This document shows, one piece after another, positions 43,974-54,036 of a stretch of 64,000 bases of DNA. The notes under the pieces are model-generated. The model saw only the letters and a program-made list of their open reading frames with translations, was not told the origin of the DNA and ran no database searches. The position numbers and the translations under genes are program-made. The stretch is taken from contig JANSYP010000001.1 of the NCBI GenBank assembly GCA_024742405.1, forward strand, positions 248,001 through 312,000, written 5' to 3'. The DNA is from Paracoccaceae bacterium. Lineage in GTDB: Bacteria; Pseudomonadota; Alphaproteobacteria; Rhodobacterales; Rhodobacteraceae. Position 1 is the first letter of the stretch. The number at the start of each line of letters is the position of its first letter.

Positions 43974-45329
43974 ATGTCCGCCCACGGAGCGCCCCGGACG
44001 CTTGCGTCCCACCCCGTCACCGGCCTGCATGGCACCGCCGACATTCCCGGCGACAAGTCGATTTCGCACCGGTCGCTGATCCTCGGCGCTCTGGCCGTGG
44101 GCGAGACCCGCGTGACGGGTCTACTGGAGGGCCAGGACGTGCTCGACACCGCGGCGGCCATGCGTGCCTTCGGGGCCGAGGTCACGCGCCACAGCCCCGG
44201 CGCCTGGTCCATCCACGGCGTGGGGGTCGGTGGGTTCGCGGAACCAGAAAACGTCATCGATTGCGGCAATTCAGGGACTGGCGTGCGGCTGATCATCGGG
44301 GCGATGGCAACCTCGCCCATCACCGCGACCTTCACCGGGGACGCGTCGCTCTGCAGCCGGCCGATGGGCCGTGTCACCGATCCATTGGCGGGGTTCGGGA
44401 CGGCGGCCCATGGACGCGCCGGCGGCCGGCTGCCGATGACCATCGTCGGTGCCGCAGATCCAGTGCCGGTGCGATATAGCGTGCCGGTGCCCTCGGCGCA
44501 GGTGAAATCGGCGGTGCTGCTCGCCGGTCTGAACGCGCCGGGCCAGACGGTGGTGATCGAGCGCGAAGCCACGCGTGACCACAGCGAACGGATGCTCGCA
44601 GGATTCGGGGCTGAGATCGCGACCGAGGACACGCCCGAGGGCCGCGTCATCACCCTCACCGGCTATCCCGAACTGCGTCCCCAGCAGATCACCGTGCCGC
44701 GCGATCCCTCTTCGGCGGCCTTCCCGGTTTGTGCCGCCCTGATCGTACCGGGCTCCGACATTCTGGTCCCCAATATCGGGCTGAATCCGACCCGGGCGGG
44801 GCTCTACCAGACCCTGCGCGACATGGGCGCGGACCTCACATTCGAGGATCCGCGTGAGGAAGGCGGCGAGCCCGTCGCCGATCTGCGCGTCCGTTTTTCC
44901 GGCACCCTGAAAGGCATCGAAGTGCCGCCCGAGCGCGCGCCGTCGATGATCGACGAATACCCCGTGCTTTCGGTGGTCGCGGCAAATGCCGAGGGCACGA
45001 CCGTGATGCGCGGGATCAAGGAATTGCGCGTCAAGGAAAGCGACCGGATCGATGCCATGGCCCGCGGGCTGGAGGCCTGCGGCGTGCGCCTCGAGGAAGA
45101 CGAAGACACGCTCATCGTCCATGGGCGCGGGCCCGGCAGCGTACCCGGCGGGGCCACCTGTGCGGCGCGCCTCGACCACCGGATCGCCATGTCCTTTCTT
45201 GTGCTTGGCATGGCGGCACAAACGCCTGTGACCGTTGATGATGCCGGGCCCATCGCTACGAGCTTTCCCATCTTCGAGGATCTGATGGGCGCGCTCGGCG
45301 CCCAGTTCTCGGAGATGGCAGATGCCTGA
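43974..45329 (+). CDS. aroA: 3-phosphoshikimate 1-carboxyvinyltransferase (EPSP synthase)
   Basis: 451 aa. [22 protein letters not shown] is the shikimate-phosphate site, and [16 protein letters not shown] is the RDHxE-type motif of class II EPSPS (as in CP4). In the PEP/glyphosate loop it reads [10 protein letters not shown], with Gly101 at the site where glyphosate-tolerant CP4 has Ala100; this predicts ordinary glyphosate sensitivity. It makes EPSP in aromatic amino acid synthesis. AGGAGA precedes the ATG; the end overlaps the GFA gene by eight bases. Confidence 0.95.
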   Translation: MSAHGAPRTLASHPVTGLHGTADIPGDKSISHRSLILGALAVGETRVTGLLEGQDVLDTAAAMRAFGAEVTRHSPGAWSIHGVGVGGFAEPENVIDCGNSGTGVRLIIGAMATSPITATFTGDASLCSRPMGRVTDPLAGFGTAAHGRAGGRLPMTIVGAADPVPVRYSVPVPSAQVKSAVLLAGLNAPGQTVVIEREATRDHSERMLAGFGAEIATEDTPEGRVITLTGYPELRPQQITVPRDPSSAAFPVCAALIVPGSDILVPNIGLNPTRAGLYQTLRDMGADLTFEDPREEGGEPVADLRVRFSGTLKGIEVPPERAPSMIDEYPVLSVVAANAEGTTVMRGIKELRVKESDRIDAMARGLEACGVRLEEDEDTLIVHGRGPGSVPGGATCAARLDHRIAMSFLVLGMAAQTPVTVDDAGPIATSFPIFEDLMGALGAQFSEMADA

Positions 45330-45735
45330 CCCGGTCACCGGCAGCTGCCTGTGTGGTGCGGTGACCTATGAAGTGACCGGGCCGCTGCGCCCCGTTGTGG
45401 CCTGCCATTGCCGTCAGTGCCGCAAGACCTCGGGCCATCATGTGGCGGCAACCAGCGCCGCGCGCGAACATGTCCGGATCAAGGGGGATGTCCAATGGTT
45501 CGCGTCGTCCGAGAGCGCGAAACGGGCGTTTTGCCCGATCTGCGGCAGCAATCTCTTCTGGGACGGTCCCGGCAGCCACCTTTCGATCTTTGCGGGCACC
45601 CTCGATGGCCCCACGGGACTGCAGATGGTGGGACACATCTTTTGCGCCGACAAGGGGGACTATTATGAGATCGCCGACGGTCTCCCGCAGATCGATCAGG
45701 ACGATCCGGAACTGACGACGCAGGTGCAGCCGTGA
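45322..45735 (+). CDS. GFA family zinc protein
   Basis: 137 aa. The Cys ligands of the glutathione-dependent formaldehyde-activating (GFA) fold are plain: [23 protein letters not shown] and [11 protein letters not shown]. The founding member condenses glutathione with formaldehyde, but most family members are uncharacterised and the enzyme role itself is disputed. It sits between aroA and cmk with overlapping start and stop, so it is cotranscribed. Confidence 0.87.
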   Translation: MPDPVTGSCLCGAVTYEVTGPLRPVVACHCRQCRKTSGHHVAATSAAREHVRIKGDVQWFASSESAKRAFCPICGSNLFWDGPGSHLSIFAGTLDGPTGLQMVGHIFCADKGDYYEIADGLPQIDQDDPELTTQVQP

Positions 45736-46358
45736 ACGACGCCCCCTTCACCGTCGCCATCGACGGGCCCGCAGCGGCGGGCAAGGGCACCATCGGGCGG
45801 GCGCTCGCGGCGCATTTCGGCTTTGCCCATCTCGACACGGGGCTGCTCTACCGTGCGACGGGCGCGCGCATGATGGCCGGCGAAAGCGCGGTCGCAGCCG
45901 CACGCGGGCTGCGCGCCGAGGACCTTGACCGGACCGACCTGCGCACCGCCGAGATCGGGCAGGCCGCCTCTCAGGCCGCCGCCTTGCCCGACGTGCGGGC
46001 CGCGCTGCTGCAGTTCCAGCGCGATTTTGCCCGCCGCCCGGCGGGCGCGGTCCTCGACGGGCGCGATATCGGCACGGTGATCTGCCCGCAGGCAGAGGTG
46101 AAGCTCTTCGTGACGGCATCGGATGATGTCCGGGCCGCGCGGCGCTTTCTCGAGCTCTCCCCAGGCAACCCTGGCCTGACCCTCGAAGCGGTCCGCGCCG
46201 ATCTGCTGGCGCGCGATGCGCGGGACGCCAACCGGGACGATGCGCCCATGCGTGCTGCAGCGGATGCGATGGTGCTGGATACGACGGATCTGGGCATCGA
46301 TGCAGCCGTGGCCGAGGCGGTCGAGGCCGTCCGGCACCGTTTGGAGCGCAGCGCCTGA
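45732..46358 (+). CDS. cmk: Cytidylate kinase
   Basis: 208 aa. The P-loop is [17 protein letters not shown] at residues 7-23; [32 protein letters not shown] is the typical CMP-kinase centre. It phosphorylates CMP and dCMP. The GTG start overlaps the GFA stop (GTGA). The aroA-cmk-rpsA order is widely conserved in bacteria; here marC is inserted on the opposite strand before rpsA. Confidence 0.95.
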   Translation: MNDAPFTVAIDGPAAAGKGTIGRALAAHFGFAHLDTGLLYRATGARMMAGESAVAAARGLRAEDLDRTDLRTAEIGQAASQAAALPDVRAALLQFQRDFARRPAGAVLDGRDIGTVICPQAEVKLFVTASDDVRAARRFLELSPGNPGLTLEAVRADLLARDARDANRDDAPMRAAADAMVLDTTDLGIDAAVAEAVEAVRHRLERSA

Positions 46359-46379
46359 GCGCGCTACTGGCCTCGCCTG

Positions 46380-47018
46380 CTACTGCATCGACGACAGGTG
46401 GTAGGCGACCGTCCCAGCGACCCCTTCAAGAATGAATTCGACCCCGAGCGCGCCGACGATCATCCCCAACAGCCGATTCAGGACCGTCTGCGCGGTCTGC
46501 CCGATCAGGTGACCGACCAGCGACACCATGAAGAGCCCGGCGGCAACGCAGGCGCTGACCACCAGAATGATGAGCGACACATGGGCGTCATGGCTGTCGC
46601 TGACATCGGCCTGGTGGGCATAGATCATCACCGCCGTAATCGCACCCGGCCCGGCCGAGAGCGGCACAGCCATGGGGAATATGCCGGTGGCGATGGCGTT
46701 CGGATGCTCCGCCACCCGGTAGCTTCCGTGGGGATCGCCGATGAGACCGAGCATTTCTAGCGCGATGAGCAGCATCACGATGCCCCCCAGAATGCGGAAC
46801 GCATCGATCGTGATGCCGAGGGTGGACAGGATCAGTTGCCCGAAATTCGCGAAGACCAGCAGAACGGCCGCCGTGGCGACACCGGCGACAATCGCCGTAA
46901 GCCGTCGCGCGCCCGGGCTCATCGGCCCGGTTTGCTGCAGAAAGATCGGCACTGTACCGGGGATATCGATCACCGCGATGAGCGCGATTGTCAGTTTGAT
47001 GAATTCCGGCCAATCCAT
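46380..47018 (-). CDS. MarC family membrane protein
   Basis: 212 aa with six membrane helices. Family stretches: FIKLTIALIAVIDIPGTVPIFL at the N-terminus and GIFPMAVPLSAGPGAITAVMI near residue 110, followed by LLGMIVGALGVEFILEGV. MarC (UPF0056) proteins are inner-membrane proteins whose transport role is unsettled. Convergent with cmk; its start faces the rpsA leader. Confidence 0.88.
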   Translation of the reverse strand: MDWPEFIKLTIALIAVIDIPGTVPIFLQQTGPMSPGARRLTAIVAGVATAAVLLVFANFGQLILSTLGITIDAFRILGGIVMLLIALEMLGLIGDPHGSYRVAEHPNAIATGIFPMAVPLSAGPGAITAVMIYAHQADVSDSHDAHVSLIILVVSACVAAGLFMVSLVGHLIGQTAQTVLNRLLGMIVGALGVEFILEGVAGTVAYHLSSMQ

Positions 47019-47328
47019 GGGCGCCCCCGCGGTTCGTGACAGCCTTTTGGCCTTGAACCGACCTGCCGCGAACTGATCGTCCGGCGCAAGGCTGGTTGCG
47101 GTGTTCGGCGTTTCCGACCGGTCATGTGCGGCGGTCTTGCCACCGGGGCGTGCACAGTGTATGCCCACGCCGTCTCACAAAGGCACTGTTTATTGGTGAG
47201 CTGACCTGGGTCGGGGAATACCTCGGCCCTTGTTGTTTTCGTAAACGTGCTTCGACCAACCAACCCAAGACCGGCGGAGACAACCGCGTGGCCTGCATAT
47301 CGTGAACCTGAAGGAAACTGACAGCTTA
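47019..47328. other. marC-rpsA divergent region
   Basis: This 310-base stretch carries the rpsA leader with AAGGAAAC at 47311-47318. I see no small gene or clear stem-loop. The promoters of marC and rpsA must lie here, but no strong -35/-10 pair stands out. Confidence 0.4.
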
Positions 47329-49008
47329 ATGTCCGAGAACACATCCATGGAGGAATTCGAAGCCCTCCTGCAAGAAAGCTTCGAGATCGACACGCCCAAC
47401 GAGGGCACCGTCGTCAAAGGCCGCGTCATCGCCATCGAGGCGGGCCAGGCCATCATCGATGTCGGCTATAAGATGGAAGGCCGCGTCGAACTCAAGGAAT
47501 TCGCGAATCCCGGCGAAGCCCCCGAAATCGAGGTGGGCGATGAGGTCGAGGTGTTCCTCCGCCAGGTCGAAAATGCCCGTGGCGAAGCCGTCATCAGCCG
47601 CGAGATGGCCCGCCGCGAAGCCGCCTGGGACCGTCTGGAAAAGGCTTATGCCGACGAAAACCGCGTCGAAGGCGCGATCTTCGGCCGGGTCAAGGGCGGA
47701 TTTACCGTCGACCTCGGCGGTGCCGTGGCCTTCCTGCCCGGCTCCCAGGTCGATGTCCGCCCCGTGCGCGATGCCGGCCCGCTCATGGGCCTCAAGCAGC
47801 CGTTCCAGATCCTCAAGATGGACCGTCGTCGTGGCAATATCGTGGTGTCGCGTCGCGCGATCCTCGAGGAGTCCCGCGCCGAGCAGCGCGCCGAGGTCAT
47901 CGGCCGCCTGAAGGAAGGCGACGCCGTCGACGGTCAGGTCAAGAACATCACCGAATACGGCGCCTTCGTCGATCTCGGTGGGGTGGACGGCCTGCTGCAT
48001 GTCACCGACATGGCTTGGCGCCGGGTCAATCACCCGTCCGAGATCCTCGCCATCGGCGAAACGATCAAGGTGCAGGTCATCAAGATCAACAAGGAAACTC
48101 ACCGTATCAGCCTGGGCATGAAGCAGCTTCAGGACGATCCGTGGAACACGGTCGAAGCCAAGTTCCCGCTCGATTCGGTGCACAAGGGTCGCGTGACCAA
48201 CATCACCGACTATGGTGCGTTCGTGGAGCTGGAGCCGGGCGTCGAGGGCCTCGTCCATGTCTCCGAGATGTCCTGGACCAAGAAGAACGTCCATCCCGGC
48301 AAGATCGTCTCCACCTCCCAGGAGGTCGAGGTCATGGTGCTGGAGATCGACACCGCCAAGCGTCGCGTGTCGCTCGGCCTCAAGCAGACCATGCGTAACC
48401 CGTGGGAGCTCTTCGAAGAGAAGCACCCCGTGGGCAGCCAGGTCGAAGGCGAGGTCAAGAACATCACCGAGTTTGGCCTCTTCATCGGGCTGGACGACGA
48501 GATCGACGGCATGGTGCACCTCAGCGACCTGACCTGGGAAGGCCGGGGCGAGGACGTGATCGGCAACTACCGCAAGGGCGAGCTGGTTCAGGCCGTCGTC
48601 ACCGAGGTGGATACCGACAAGGAGCGCATCTCGCTCTCGGTCAAGGCGATGGAAGGCGATCCGTTCGAGGAAGCCACCACCGGCGTCAAGCGCGGCTCGA
48701 TCATCACCGTGGCTGTGACGGCGATCGAGGATGGCGGCATCGAAGTGGAATATGAGGGCATGAAGTCCTTCATCCGCCGCTCGGACCTGTCGCGCGACCG
48801 TGGCGAACAGCGTCCCGACCGCTTCGGCGTGGGCGACAAGGTCGACGTGCGCGTCACCAATGTCGACCCGAAGACCCGCCGGCTCGGCCTGTCGATCAAG
48901 GCACGCGAAATCGCCGAGGAGAAAGAGGCCGTACAGCAGTATGGCAGCTCGGACAGCGGCGCGTCGCTGGGCGACATCCTGGGTGCGGCGCTCAAGGACA
49001 AGACCTGA
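47329..49008 (+). CDS. rpsA: 30S ribosomal protein S1
   Basis: 559 aa. Six S1 RNA-binding repeats are visible, for example GTVVKGRVIAIEAGQAIIDVGYKMEG, GAIFGRVKGGFTVDLGGAVAFLPGSQVD, NITEYGAFVDLGGVDGLLHVTD, NITDYGAFVELEPGVEGLVHVSEMSW and NITEFGLFIGLDDEIDGMVHLSDLTW. It brings mRNA to the 30S subunit. The ATG at 47329 follows AAGGAAAC; a shorter form from 47347 is possible. A clean terminator stands 27 bases after the stop. Confidence 0.97.
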   Translation: MSENTSMEEFEALLQESFEIDTPNEGTVVKGRVIAIEAGQAIIDVGYKMEGRVELKEFANPGEAPEIEVGDEVEVFLRQVENARGEAVISREMARREAAWDRLEKAYADENRVEGAIFGRVKGGFTVDLGGAVAFLPGSQVDVRPVRDAGPLMGLKQPFQILKMDRRRGNIVVSRRAILEESRAEQRAEVIGRLKEGDAVDGQVKNITEYGAFVDLGGVDGLLHVTDMAWRRVNHPSEILAIGETIKVQVIKINKETHRISLGMKQLQDDPWNTVEAKFPLDSVHKGRVTNITDYGAFVELEPGVEGLVHVSEMSWTKKNVHPGKIVSTSQEVEVMVLEIDTAKRRVSLGLKQTMRNPWELFEEKHPVGSQVEGEVKNITEFGLFIGLDDEIDGMVHLSDLTWEGRGEDVIGNYRKGELVQAVVTEVDTDKERISLSVKAMEGDPFEEATTGVKRGSIITVAVTAIEDGGIEVEYEGMKSFIRRSDLSRDRGEQRPDRFGVGDKVDVRVTNVDPKTRRLGLSIKAREIAEEKEAVQQYGSSDSGASLGDILGAALKDKT

Positions 49009-49034
49009 GTCCGACGCCCGATATGAACGATTTG

Positions 49035-49059
49035 AAAGGACCCTCCGGGGTCCTTTCTT
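49035..49059 (+). terminator. rpsA terminator
   Basis: AAAGGACCC (49035-49043) pairs perfectly with GGGTCCTTT (49048-49056) over a 4-base loop. The stem ends in T's (TTTCTT), giving a Rho-independent terminator 27 bases after the rpsA stop. It separates rpsA from ihfB. Confidence 0.85.
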
Positions 49060-49257
49060 GATTCGCGAGACAGCGAGCCGGCTGCATTTCGCCGGGTCAA
49101 CATGTAGGCGCATCGGCGGAAAGCTGTCACTTTCAGCACGTTAGACCGGGATTTCCTGTGGATCGGCGGGAATAGACCCTTCTCACGTCTCGGGCCTCGG
49201 GGTAGGCTGACCCCGGTGTAGCCGCACGGCAGCGGCGGGGGCGGGGGAGACTGGGTC

Positions 49258-49539
49258 GTGATCAGATCGGAATTGATTCAGAAGATTGCGGACGAAAACA
49301 CGCATCTCAACCACCGCGAAGTCGAGAAGATCGTGAACACCATTTTCGAGGAGATCATCGAGGCGATGGCCCGCGGTGACCGGGTCGAGTTGCGGGGCTT
49401 CGGGGCCTTCTCGGTGAAACGGCGCGATGCCCGGGTCGGACGCAATCCGCGCACCGGAGACTCTGTCGATGTCGACGAAAAGCATGTACCATTCTTCAAG
49501 ACCGGCAAATTGCTGCGAGAGCGGCTGAACGAAGAGTAA
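49258..49539 (+). CDS. ihfB: Integration host factor subunit beta
   Basis: 93 aa. [29 protein letters not shown] and the beta-arm [39 protein letters not shown] are diagnostic of IHF-beta. It bends DNA with IHF-alpha. The start is GTG 49258. It follows rpsA, as in many Proteobacteria, and leads into a lapA-like gene 14 bases later. Confidence 0.94.
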   Translation: MIRSELIQKIADENTHLNHREVEKIVNTIFEEIIEAMARGDRVELRGFGAFSVKRRDARVGRNPRTGDSVDVDEKHVPFFKTGKLLRERLNEE

Positions 49540-49552
49540 AAGGACACCAGAC

Positions 49553-49912
49553 GTGCGCACCATCAGACTTCTCCTAGTGGTTTTGATCGCGATCGCGCTC
49601 ATCATCATCGGGTTTGCCAACCGGGACATCGTAACCCTCACGCTTCTGCCGCCGGACGTGGCGCATTTCGCGGGCTACAACTATTCGGTGTCTGTGCCGC
49701 TCTATGTCGCGATCTTCGGTGGGATCGGGATCGGTCTTCTGCTCGGTTTCTTCTGGGAATGGCTGCGCGAGTCCAAGCATCGCGATGCCGCGACCCGCGA
49801 GCGCCGGCAGCGCGCGCAGCTCGAATCGGAGAACAAGAAGCTCAAGGCCGAGAAGCACGCCGACAAGGACGAGGTCCTGGTCCTGCTCGAGGACGGCGCG
49901 TCCGCGCGCTGA
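49553..49912 (+). CDS. LapA-domain (DUF1049) membrane protein
   Basis: 119 aa. Two membrane helices ([19 protein letters not shown] and [24 protein letters not shown]) are followed by a cytoplasmic coiled coil ([20 protein letters not shown]). This matches the LapA/YciS family, which in E. coli aids lipopolysaccharide assembly. GTG start at 49553. Between ihfB and trpF on the same strand; seven bases separate it from trpF. Confidence 0.87.
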   Translation: MRTIRLLLVVLIAIALIIIGFANRDIVTLTLLPPDVAHFAGYNYSVSVPLYVAIFGGIGIGLLLGFFWEWLRESKHRDAATRERRQRAQLESENKKLKAEKHADKDEVLVLLEDGASAR

Positions 49913-49919
49913 TCCTCCC

Positions 49920-50573
49920 ATGTTGGCCGCGACCTCCGGCCCGAAAGTCAAGATCTGCGGCATCACCGACAGGCACGCACTCGACGCCTGTGTGTCCGCG
50001 GGTGTGGCCTATGTCGGGCTGGTCTTTTTCCCCAAATCGCCGCGTCATCTGACGCTGCCTGCCGCCGCAGCGCTGGCCGCCGTGGTTCCGCCGGGGATCG
50101 CCAAGGTCGCGCTGACGGTCAACATGCCGGACGCGGATCTCGACGCGCTGCTTGGCGCCGTGCCGATCGATGTGCTGCAGCTCCATGGCGGCGAGACGCC
50201 GGAGCGGGTGGCCGAAATCAAGGCGCGGTTCGGTCTGCCGGTGATGAAGGCGGTCGGTATTGCGGGGCCCGGCGACCTGGCTGCGCTGGCGGACTACGGA
50301 TCCGTCGCCGACATGTTGCTCGTGGATGCCAAACCGCCCAGGGATGCGGAGCTTCCGGGAGGCAACGGCCTGACCTTCGACTGGCGCCTGATCGCCGGGC
50401 GCCGCTGGCCGGTGCCCTGGATGCTGGCGGGTGGGCTGACAGAGGATACGGTCGCCGAAGCGGTGCGCCTGACCGGCGCGCCCCAGGTCGATGTCAGCTC
50501 CGGCGTCGAAAGCGCGCCGGGGGTCAAGGATCCTGACCTGATTGCCCGGTTCGTGGCTGCGGCGCGGGGATGA
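49920..50573 (+). CDS. trpF: Phosphoribosylanthranilate isomerase
   Basis: 217 aa. [36 protein letters not shown] at the N-terminus has the catalytic Cys, and VDAKPP / [12 protein letters not shown] / [15 protein letters not shown] are the phosphate-binding and Asp regions. It performs the Amadori rearrangement in tryptophan synthesis. Its stop overlaps the GNAT gene (ATGA), and trpB follows that gene. Confidence 0.95.
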   Translation: MLAATSGPKVKICGITDRHALDACVSAGVAYVGLVFFPKSPRHLTLPAAAALAAVVPPGIAKVALTVNMPDADLDALLGAVPIDVLQLHGGETPERVAEIKARFGLPVMKAVGIAGPGDLAALADYGSVADMLLVDAKPPRDAELPGGNGLTFDWRLIAGRRWPVPWMLAGGLTEDTVAEAVRLTGAPQVDVSSGVESAPGVKDPDLIARFVAAARG

Positions 50574-51028
50574 GCCTGACCTTTCGCGAGGCGACCGAGG
50601 CCGACATCCCGGAGATCGTGGCGCTTCTGCGCGACGATGAGCTTGGCGCGGCACGCCAGCCCGACATTCCTGCCGAATATGCGCGTGCGTTCGCGCGGAT
50701 CGAGGCCGACCCGACCACGGCACTGATCGTCGGGCTGCAGGGCGGGCGGATCATGGCGACCTACCAGCTCGACATCCTCCATGGGCTGTCCCGCGCGGGC
50801 GCGACCCGAGCCCAGATCGAAGCGGTACGCGTGGCATCGGAACTGCGCGGACAGGGGGCGGGGGGCGTGCTTTTCGAAGACGCCCGCAAAAGAGCCGTTG
50901 CAGCGGGCGCGAGCCTGCTGCAATTGACGTCCGATATGTCCAGACAGGAGGCTCACGCCTTCTATGAGCGGTTGGGATTCGTCGGATCCCATATCGGGTA
51001 TAAGTTGGACCTGAGGGAGAGGGAGTGA
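50570..51028 (+). CDS. GNAT family N-acetyltransferase
   Basis: 152 aa. The acetyl-CoA site is [27 protein letters not shown] (R/Q-x-x-G-x-G/A). A C-terminal [22 protein letters not shown] strand-helix is typical of GNAT. Substrate unknown. It is inserted between trpF and trpB with a 4-base overlap at its start and 4 bases to trpB, so it must be expressed with the tryptophan genes. Confidence 0.88.
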   Translation: MSLTFREATEADIPEIVALLRDDELGAARQPDIPAEYARAFARIEADPTTALIVGLQGGRIMATYQLDILHGLSRAGATRAQIEAVRVASELRGQGAGGVLFEDARKRAVAAGASLLQLTSDMSRQEAHAFYERLGFVGSHIGYKLDLRERE

Positions 51029-51032
51029 GCGC

Positions 51033-52262
51033 ATGCCCGAAGATCTGATCAACAGCTACAAGACCGGCCCGGACGAGAACGGCCGCTTCGGCCTCTTTGG
51101 CGGGCGTTTCGTGTCCGAGACGCTGATGCCGCTGATCCTGGAGCTTGAACGCCAGTATGAGCATGCCAAGACCGACGACAGTTTCTGGGCCGAGATGCAC
51201 GATCTCTGGACCCATTATGTCGGGCGCCCCTCGCCGCTCTATTTCGCCGAACGGCTGACCAAACGCTGCGGCGGGGCCAAGATCTATCTCAAGCGCGATG
51301 AGCTGAACCATACCGGCGCGCACAAGATCAACAACGTGATGGGCCAGATCATTCTCGCCCGCCGCATGGGCAAGACCCGTATCATCGCCGAAACCGGCGC
51401 CGGCCAGCACGGGGTTGCGACGGCCACGGTCTGCGCCAAGTTCGGTCTGAAATGCGTGGTCTATATGGGCGCCCATGATGTGGAGCGGCAGAAACCCAAC
51501 GTCTTCCGGATGAAGCTGTTGGGGGCGGAAGTGATCCCGGTGACCTCGGGCCGCGGTACGCTGAAGGACGCGATGAACGACGCGTTGCGCGACTGGGTGA
51601 CCAATGTACGCGATACCTTCTACTGCATCGGCACGGTCGCGGGTCCGCATCCCTATCCGGCGATGGTGCGCGATTTCCAGGCGATCATCGGCCAGGAGGC
51701 CCGCGCTCAGATGCAGGAGGCCGAGGGTCGTCTGCCCGACACGATCATCGCCTGCATCGGCGGCGGCTCCAACGCGATGGGACTGTTCTATCCGTTTCTC
51801 AACGACAATGACGTGCGGATCATCGGCGTGGAGGCCGGCGGCAAGGGCGTCAACGATCGGATGGAGCATTGCGCGAGCCTGTCGGGCGGGCGTCCCGGTG
51901 TGCTCCACGGCAACCGGACATACCTGCTGCAGGACGCGGACGGGCAGATCCTCGAAGGACACTCGATTTCAGCCGGTCTCGACTATCCCGGCATCGGTCC
52001 CGAACATGCCTGGCTGCACGATATCGGCCGGGCGGAGTATGTCGCCATCACCGATACCGAAGCGCTGGCGGCCTTTCAGGTCTGCTGCGAGGAAGAGGGC
52101 ATCATTCCGGCGCTGGAGCCGTCCCACGCGCTGGCCCATGTGCTCAAGATCGCGCCGGAACTGCCGGCTGATCACATCATCTGCATGAATATGTGCGGGC
52201 GTGGCGACAAAGACATCTTCACCGTCGCCAAGGCGCTCAACTTCGACATCGCGGGGGACTGA
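51033..52262 (+). CDS. trpB: Tryptophan synthase beta chain
   Basis: 409 aa. [22 protein letters not shown] holds the PLP Lys, [20 protein letters not shown] the catalytic Glu, and [12 protein letters not shown] the phosphate loop. It makes tryptophan from indole and serine as the alpha2beta2 enzyme; trpA is not in the next positions, so it must be encoded elsewhere. The ATG at 51033 follows GAGGGAGAGGGAG. Confidence 0.96.
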   Translation: MPEDLINSYKTGPDENGRFGLFGGRFVSETLMPLILELERQYEHAKTDDSFWAEMHDLWTHYVGRPSPLYFAERLTKRCGGAKIYLKRDELNHTGAHKINNVMGQIILARRMGKTRIIAETGAGQHGVATATVCAKFGLKCVVYMGAHDVERQKPNVFRMKLLGAEVIPVTSGRGTLKDAMNDALRDWVTNVRDTFYCIGTVAGPHPYPAMVRDFQAIIGQEARAQMQEAEGRLPDTIIACIGGGSNAMGLFYPFLNDNDVRIIGVEAGGKGVNDRMEHCASLSGGRPGVLHGNRTYLLQDADGQILEGHSISAGLDYPGIGPEHAWLHDIGRAEYVAITDTEALAAFQVCCEEEGIIPALEPSHALAHVLKIAPELPADHIICMNMCGRGDKDIFTVAKALNFDIAGD

Positions 52263-52293
52263 GCGCGGCTGCAGGCCGTGCGCGGTCCCGGGA

Positions 52294-52737
52294 TCAGAGA
52301 GAAAAGCCGATATCGTTGCGCGAACTGACGCTTAAGCCAGTGAGGCAGAAATCATGCTCACCCGTCTCGGACCGGCATTCGGCGACGTCATTGACCAGCA
52401 CCCGGCTGATGCTCGCGCAGTCGCGGTCTTCAAGGACGAATTGAACGACCTTGGTCTTGCCTTCGGGGATGCTGCCGAATTCGAACAGGAGGAACCCGTC
52501 ATCGGGCACGATGCCATCGGGGTCATAGAGCACGATCTCATAGGACAGCCCGGCAAGGTTCACACCGGTGCCGTTGGTCGCGACATAGGTCAGCCGGCAG
52601 GCGCCCTCGACATCGGTGGCGTTGTTGAGCTCCAGCGCCAGCGTCGCGCCGGCGTCCTGCGCCGCGGCCGGGCCGAAACTAACGGCGGCGGCGAGAGCGA
52701 GGATCAGGGCACGGGTCGGGGGCGTCGAGGCTGTCAC
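52294..52737 (-). CDS. Exported protein of unknown function
   Basis: 147 aa. A signal peptide (ALILALAAAVSFGPAAAQ) precedes a beta-rich domain with Cys at four sites (GACRLTY, DRDCASI, AECRSE, FCLTG), which may form two disulfides. The pattern LELNNATDVEGACRLTYVATNGTG suggests an Ig-like or fibronectin-type fold. I do not recognise a named family. GTG start at 52737 with GGAGA upstream. Convergent with trpB and divergent from recO. Confidence 0.7.
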   Translation of the reverse strand: MTASTPPTRALILALAAAVSFGPAAAQDAGATLALELNNATDVEGACRLTYVATNGTGVNLAGLSYEIVLYDPDGIVPDDGFLLFEFGSIPEGKTKVVQFVLEDRDCASISRVLVNDVAECRSETGEHDFCLTGLSVSSRNDIGFSL

Positions 52738-52837
52738 GTTGGTCGTCTCCGCGGGGATCTGAAGGGATCGCGTTGTGGTTTCGGACTAAGTGCCAGAGGC
52801 GGTCAGACTGTCAACCGCCTTTGCGGAGGGGCTCGGG

Positions 52838-53575
52838 GTGGAGTGGTCGGATAGCGGCAGCATCCTGGGGCTGCGTCCCCACGGCGAAACGGCGGCGCTC
52901 GTTGAGGTTTTCACGGCCCAGCACGGGCGCCATGCCGGGATCCTGCGGGGCGGTGCCAGCCGGCGGCGCGCCGCCGACCTGCAGCCCGGCACGCGGGTGG
53001 TGGTGACCTGGCGCGCGCGTCTCTCCGAACATCTCGGCGTCTTCACGCTGGAGGCGGAACGTGGGCGCGCGGCGGCCTTGATGGGTGACCGGCTGGGGCT
53101 CGCCGGGCTCGCCGCCGTATGTGCGCTGGCGCAACGGGCCCTGCCGGAACGGGCGCCCTTCCAACAGTTGCAGGTTCAGACCGAGACCCTTCTCGACCTA
53201 TTGCCACTCACGCCGGCCTGGCCGCTGGCCTATCTGCGATGGGAGCTGGCGTTGCTGGAGGCGCTCGGCTTCGGGCTCGATCTGCGCAGCTGCGCTGTCA
53301 ACGGGACGACGGAGGACCTGGTCTATGTTTCGCCGCGCACCGGGCGTGCGGTGAGTGCCGCCGGGGCCGGGGACTGGTCCGACAGGCTGCTGCCCCTGCC
53401 GGGCTGCATGCTGGGCAACGGGAATGCGACGGATGCCGAGATCCTGCAGGGGCTGGACGTGACGGGACACTTTCTGGATCGGGCGCTCGGTCAAGAGGTC
53501 GGGGGGCTTCCCGGCGCGCGGGAGCGCCTCGTCGCGGTCCTGACGCGTCACTCCGACGGGGCGAAAACCATCTGA
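52838..53575 (+). CDS. recO: DNA repair protein RecO
   Basis: 245 aa. The N-terminal OB-fold stretch VEWSDSGSILGLRPHGETAALVEVF and the later DLLPLTPAWPLAYLRWELALLEALGFGLDL match alphaproteobacterial RecO. It loads RecA on SSB-coated DNA with RecR. The GTG at 52838 is favoured because GGAGGG is seven bases upstream and it begins the conserved domain; an open frame reaches back to 52790. The C-terminus overlaps the convergent META gene by 28 bases. Confidence 0.9.
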   Translation: MEWSDSGSILGLRPHGETAALVEVFTAQHGRHAGILRGGASRRRAADLQPGTRVVVTWRARLSEHLGVFTLEAERGRAAALMGDRLGLAGLAAVCALAQRALPERAPFQQLQVQTETLLDLLPLTPAWPLAYLRWELALLEALGFGLDLRSCAVNGTTEDLVYVSPRTGRAVSAAGAGDWSDRLLPLPGCMLGNGNATDAEILQGLDVTGHFLDRALGQEVGGLPGARERLVAVLTRHSDGAKTI

Positions 53576-53943
53576 GCCCCATCCGGAGAGGACAGAACCA
53601 GCATGCCGTCCTGGATCTCGGCGCGAGTGATCAGTTCGAGCGCTGCCAGATAGGCCATTTCCGTACTCATATCAGGACAGAGCATCTGGGTTGCCGCCAC
53701 AGGGCCCAAGAGGAACTCGGGCAGGGTCGCGCTGTTCGTGCCCGCATACTGGTTGCACGACGCGTTGCCGCTAACCGCACCATCGGCGCCGATCTGCAGC
53801 GTGACATCGCCATTGACGGGCGCCCCGGCAACGCTCTCCAGCTTCCAGACCGTGTCCGGCGGAATATCCTGGGCTATGACCGCTAGCGGCACCGCGCAGA
53901 CGGATCCGGCCAGCAGGGCGGCGGTGAGGTAATTGCGGGACAT
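53548..53943 (-). CDS. Exported META-domain protein
   Basis: 131 aa. After a signal peptide (LTAALLAGSVCAVPLAVIA) comes a META/HslJ-type domain: TVWKLESVAGAPVNGDVTLQIGADGAVSGNASCNQYAG, PVAATQMLCPDMSTEMAYLAAL and a final strand. HslJ in E. coli is linked to novobiocin resistance and heat shock; the function of most members is unknown. It overlaps recO tail-to-tail. The ATG at 53943 is chosen for the signal peptide. Confidence 0.82.
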   Translation of the reverse strand: MSRNYLTAALLAGSVCAVPLAVIAQDIPPDTVWKLESVAGAPVNGDVTLQIGADGAVSGNASCNQYAGTNSATLPEFLLGPVAATQMLCPDMSTEMAYLAALELITRAEIQDGMLVLSSPDGAQMVFAPSE

Positions 53944-54036
53944 CGGGTCATCCTCATCCATTGATGTCCCGGCAAGATATGTGCGTCGCGGCGGTGGAAC
54001 CAGAGGCCGACGGCGTCTTGGCGGCATGTCGCCGCG

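Noticed and set aside
47326-49113. 595-codon open frame antisense to rpsA
   Set aside because: It is the antisense shadow of a six-repeat S1 protein, rich in Asp/His/Leu, with no recognisable domain or ribosome site.
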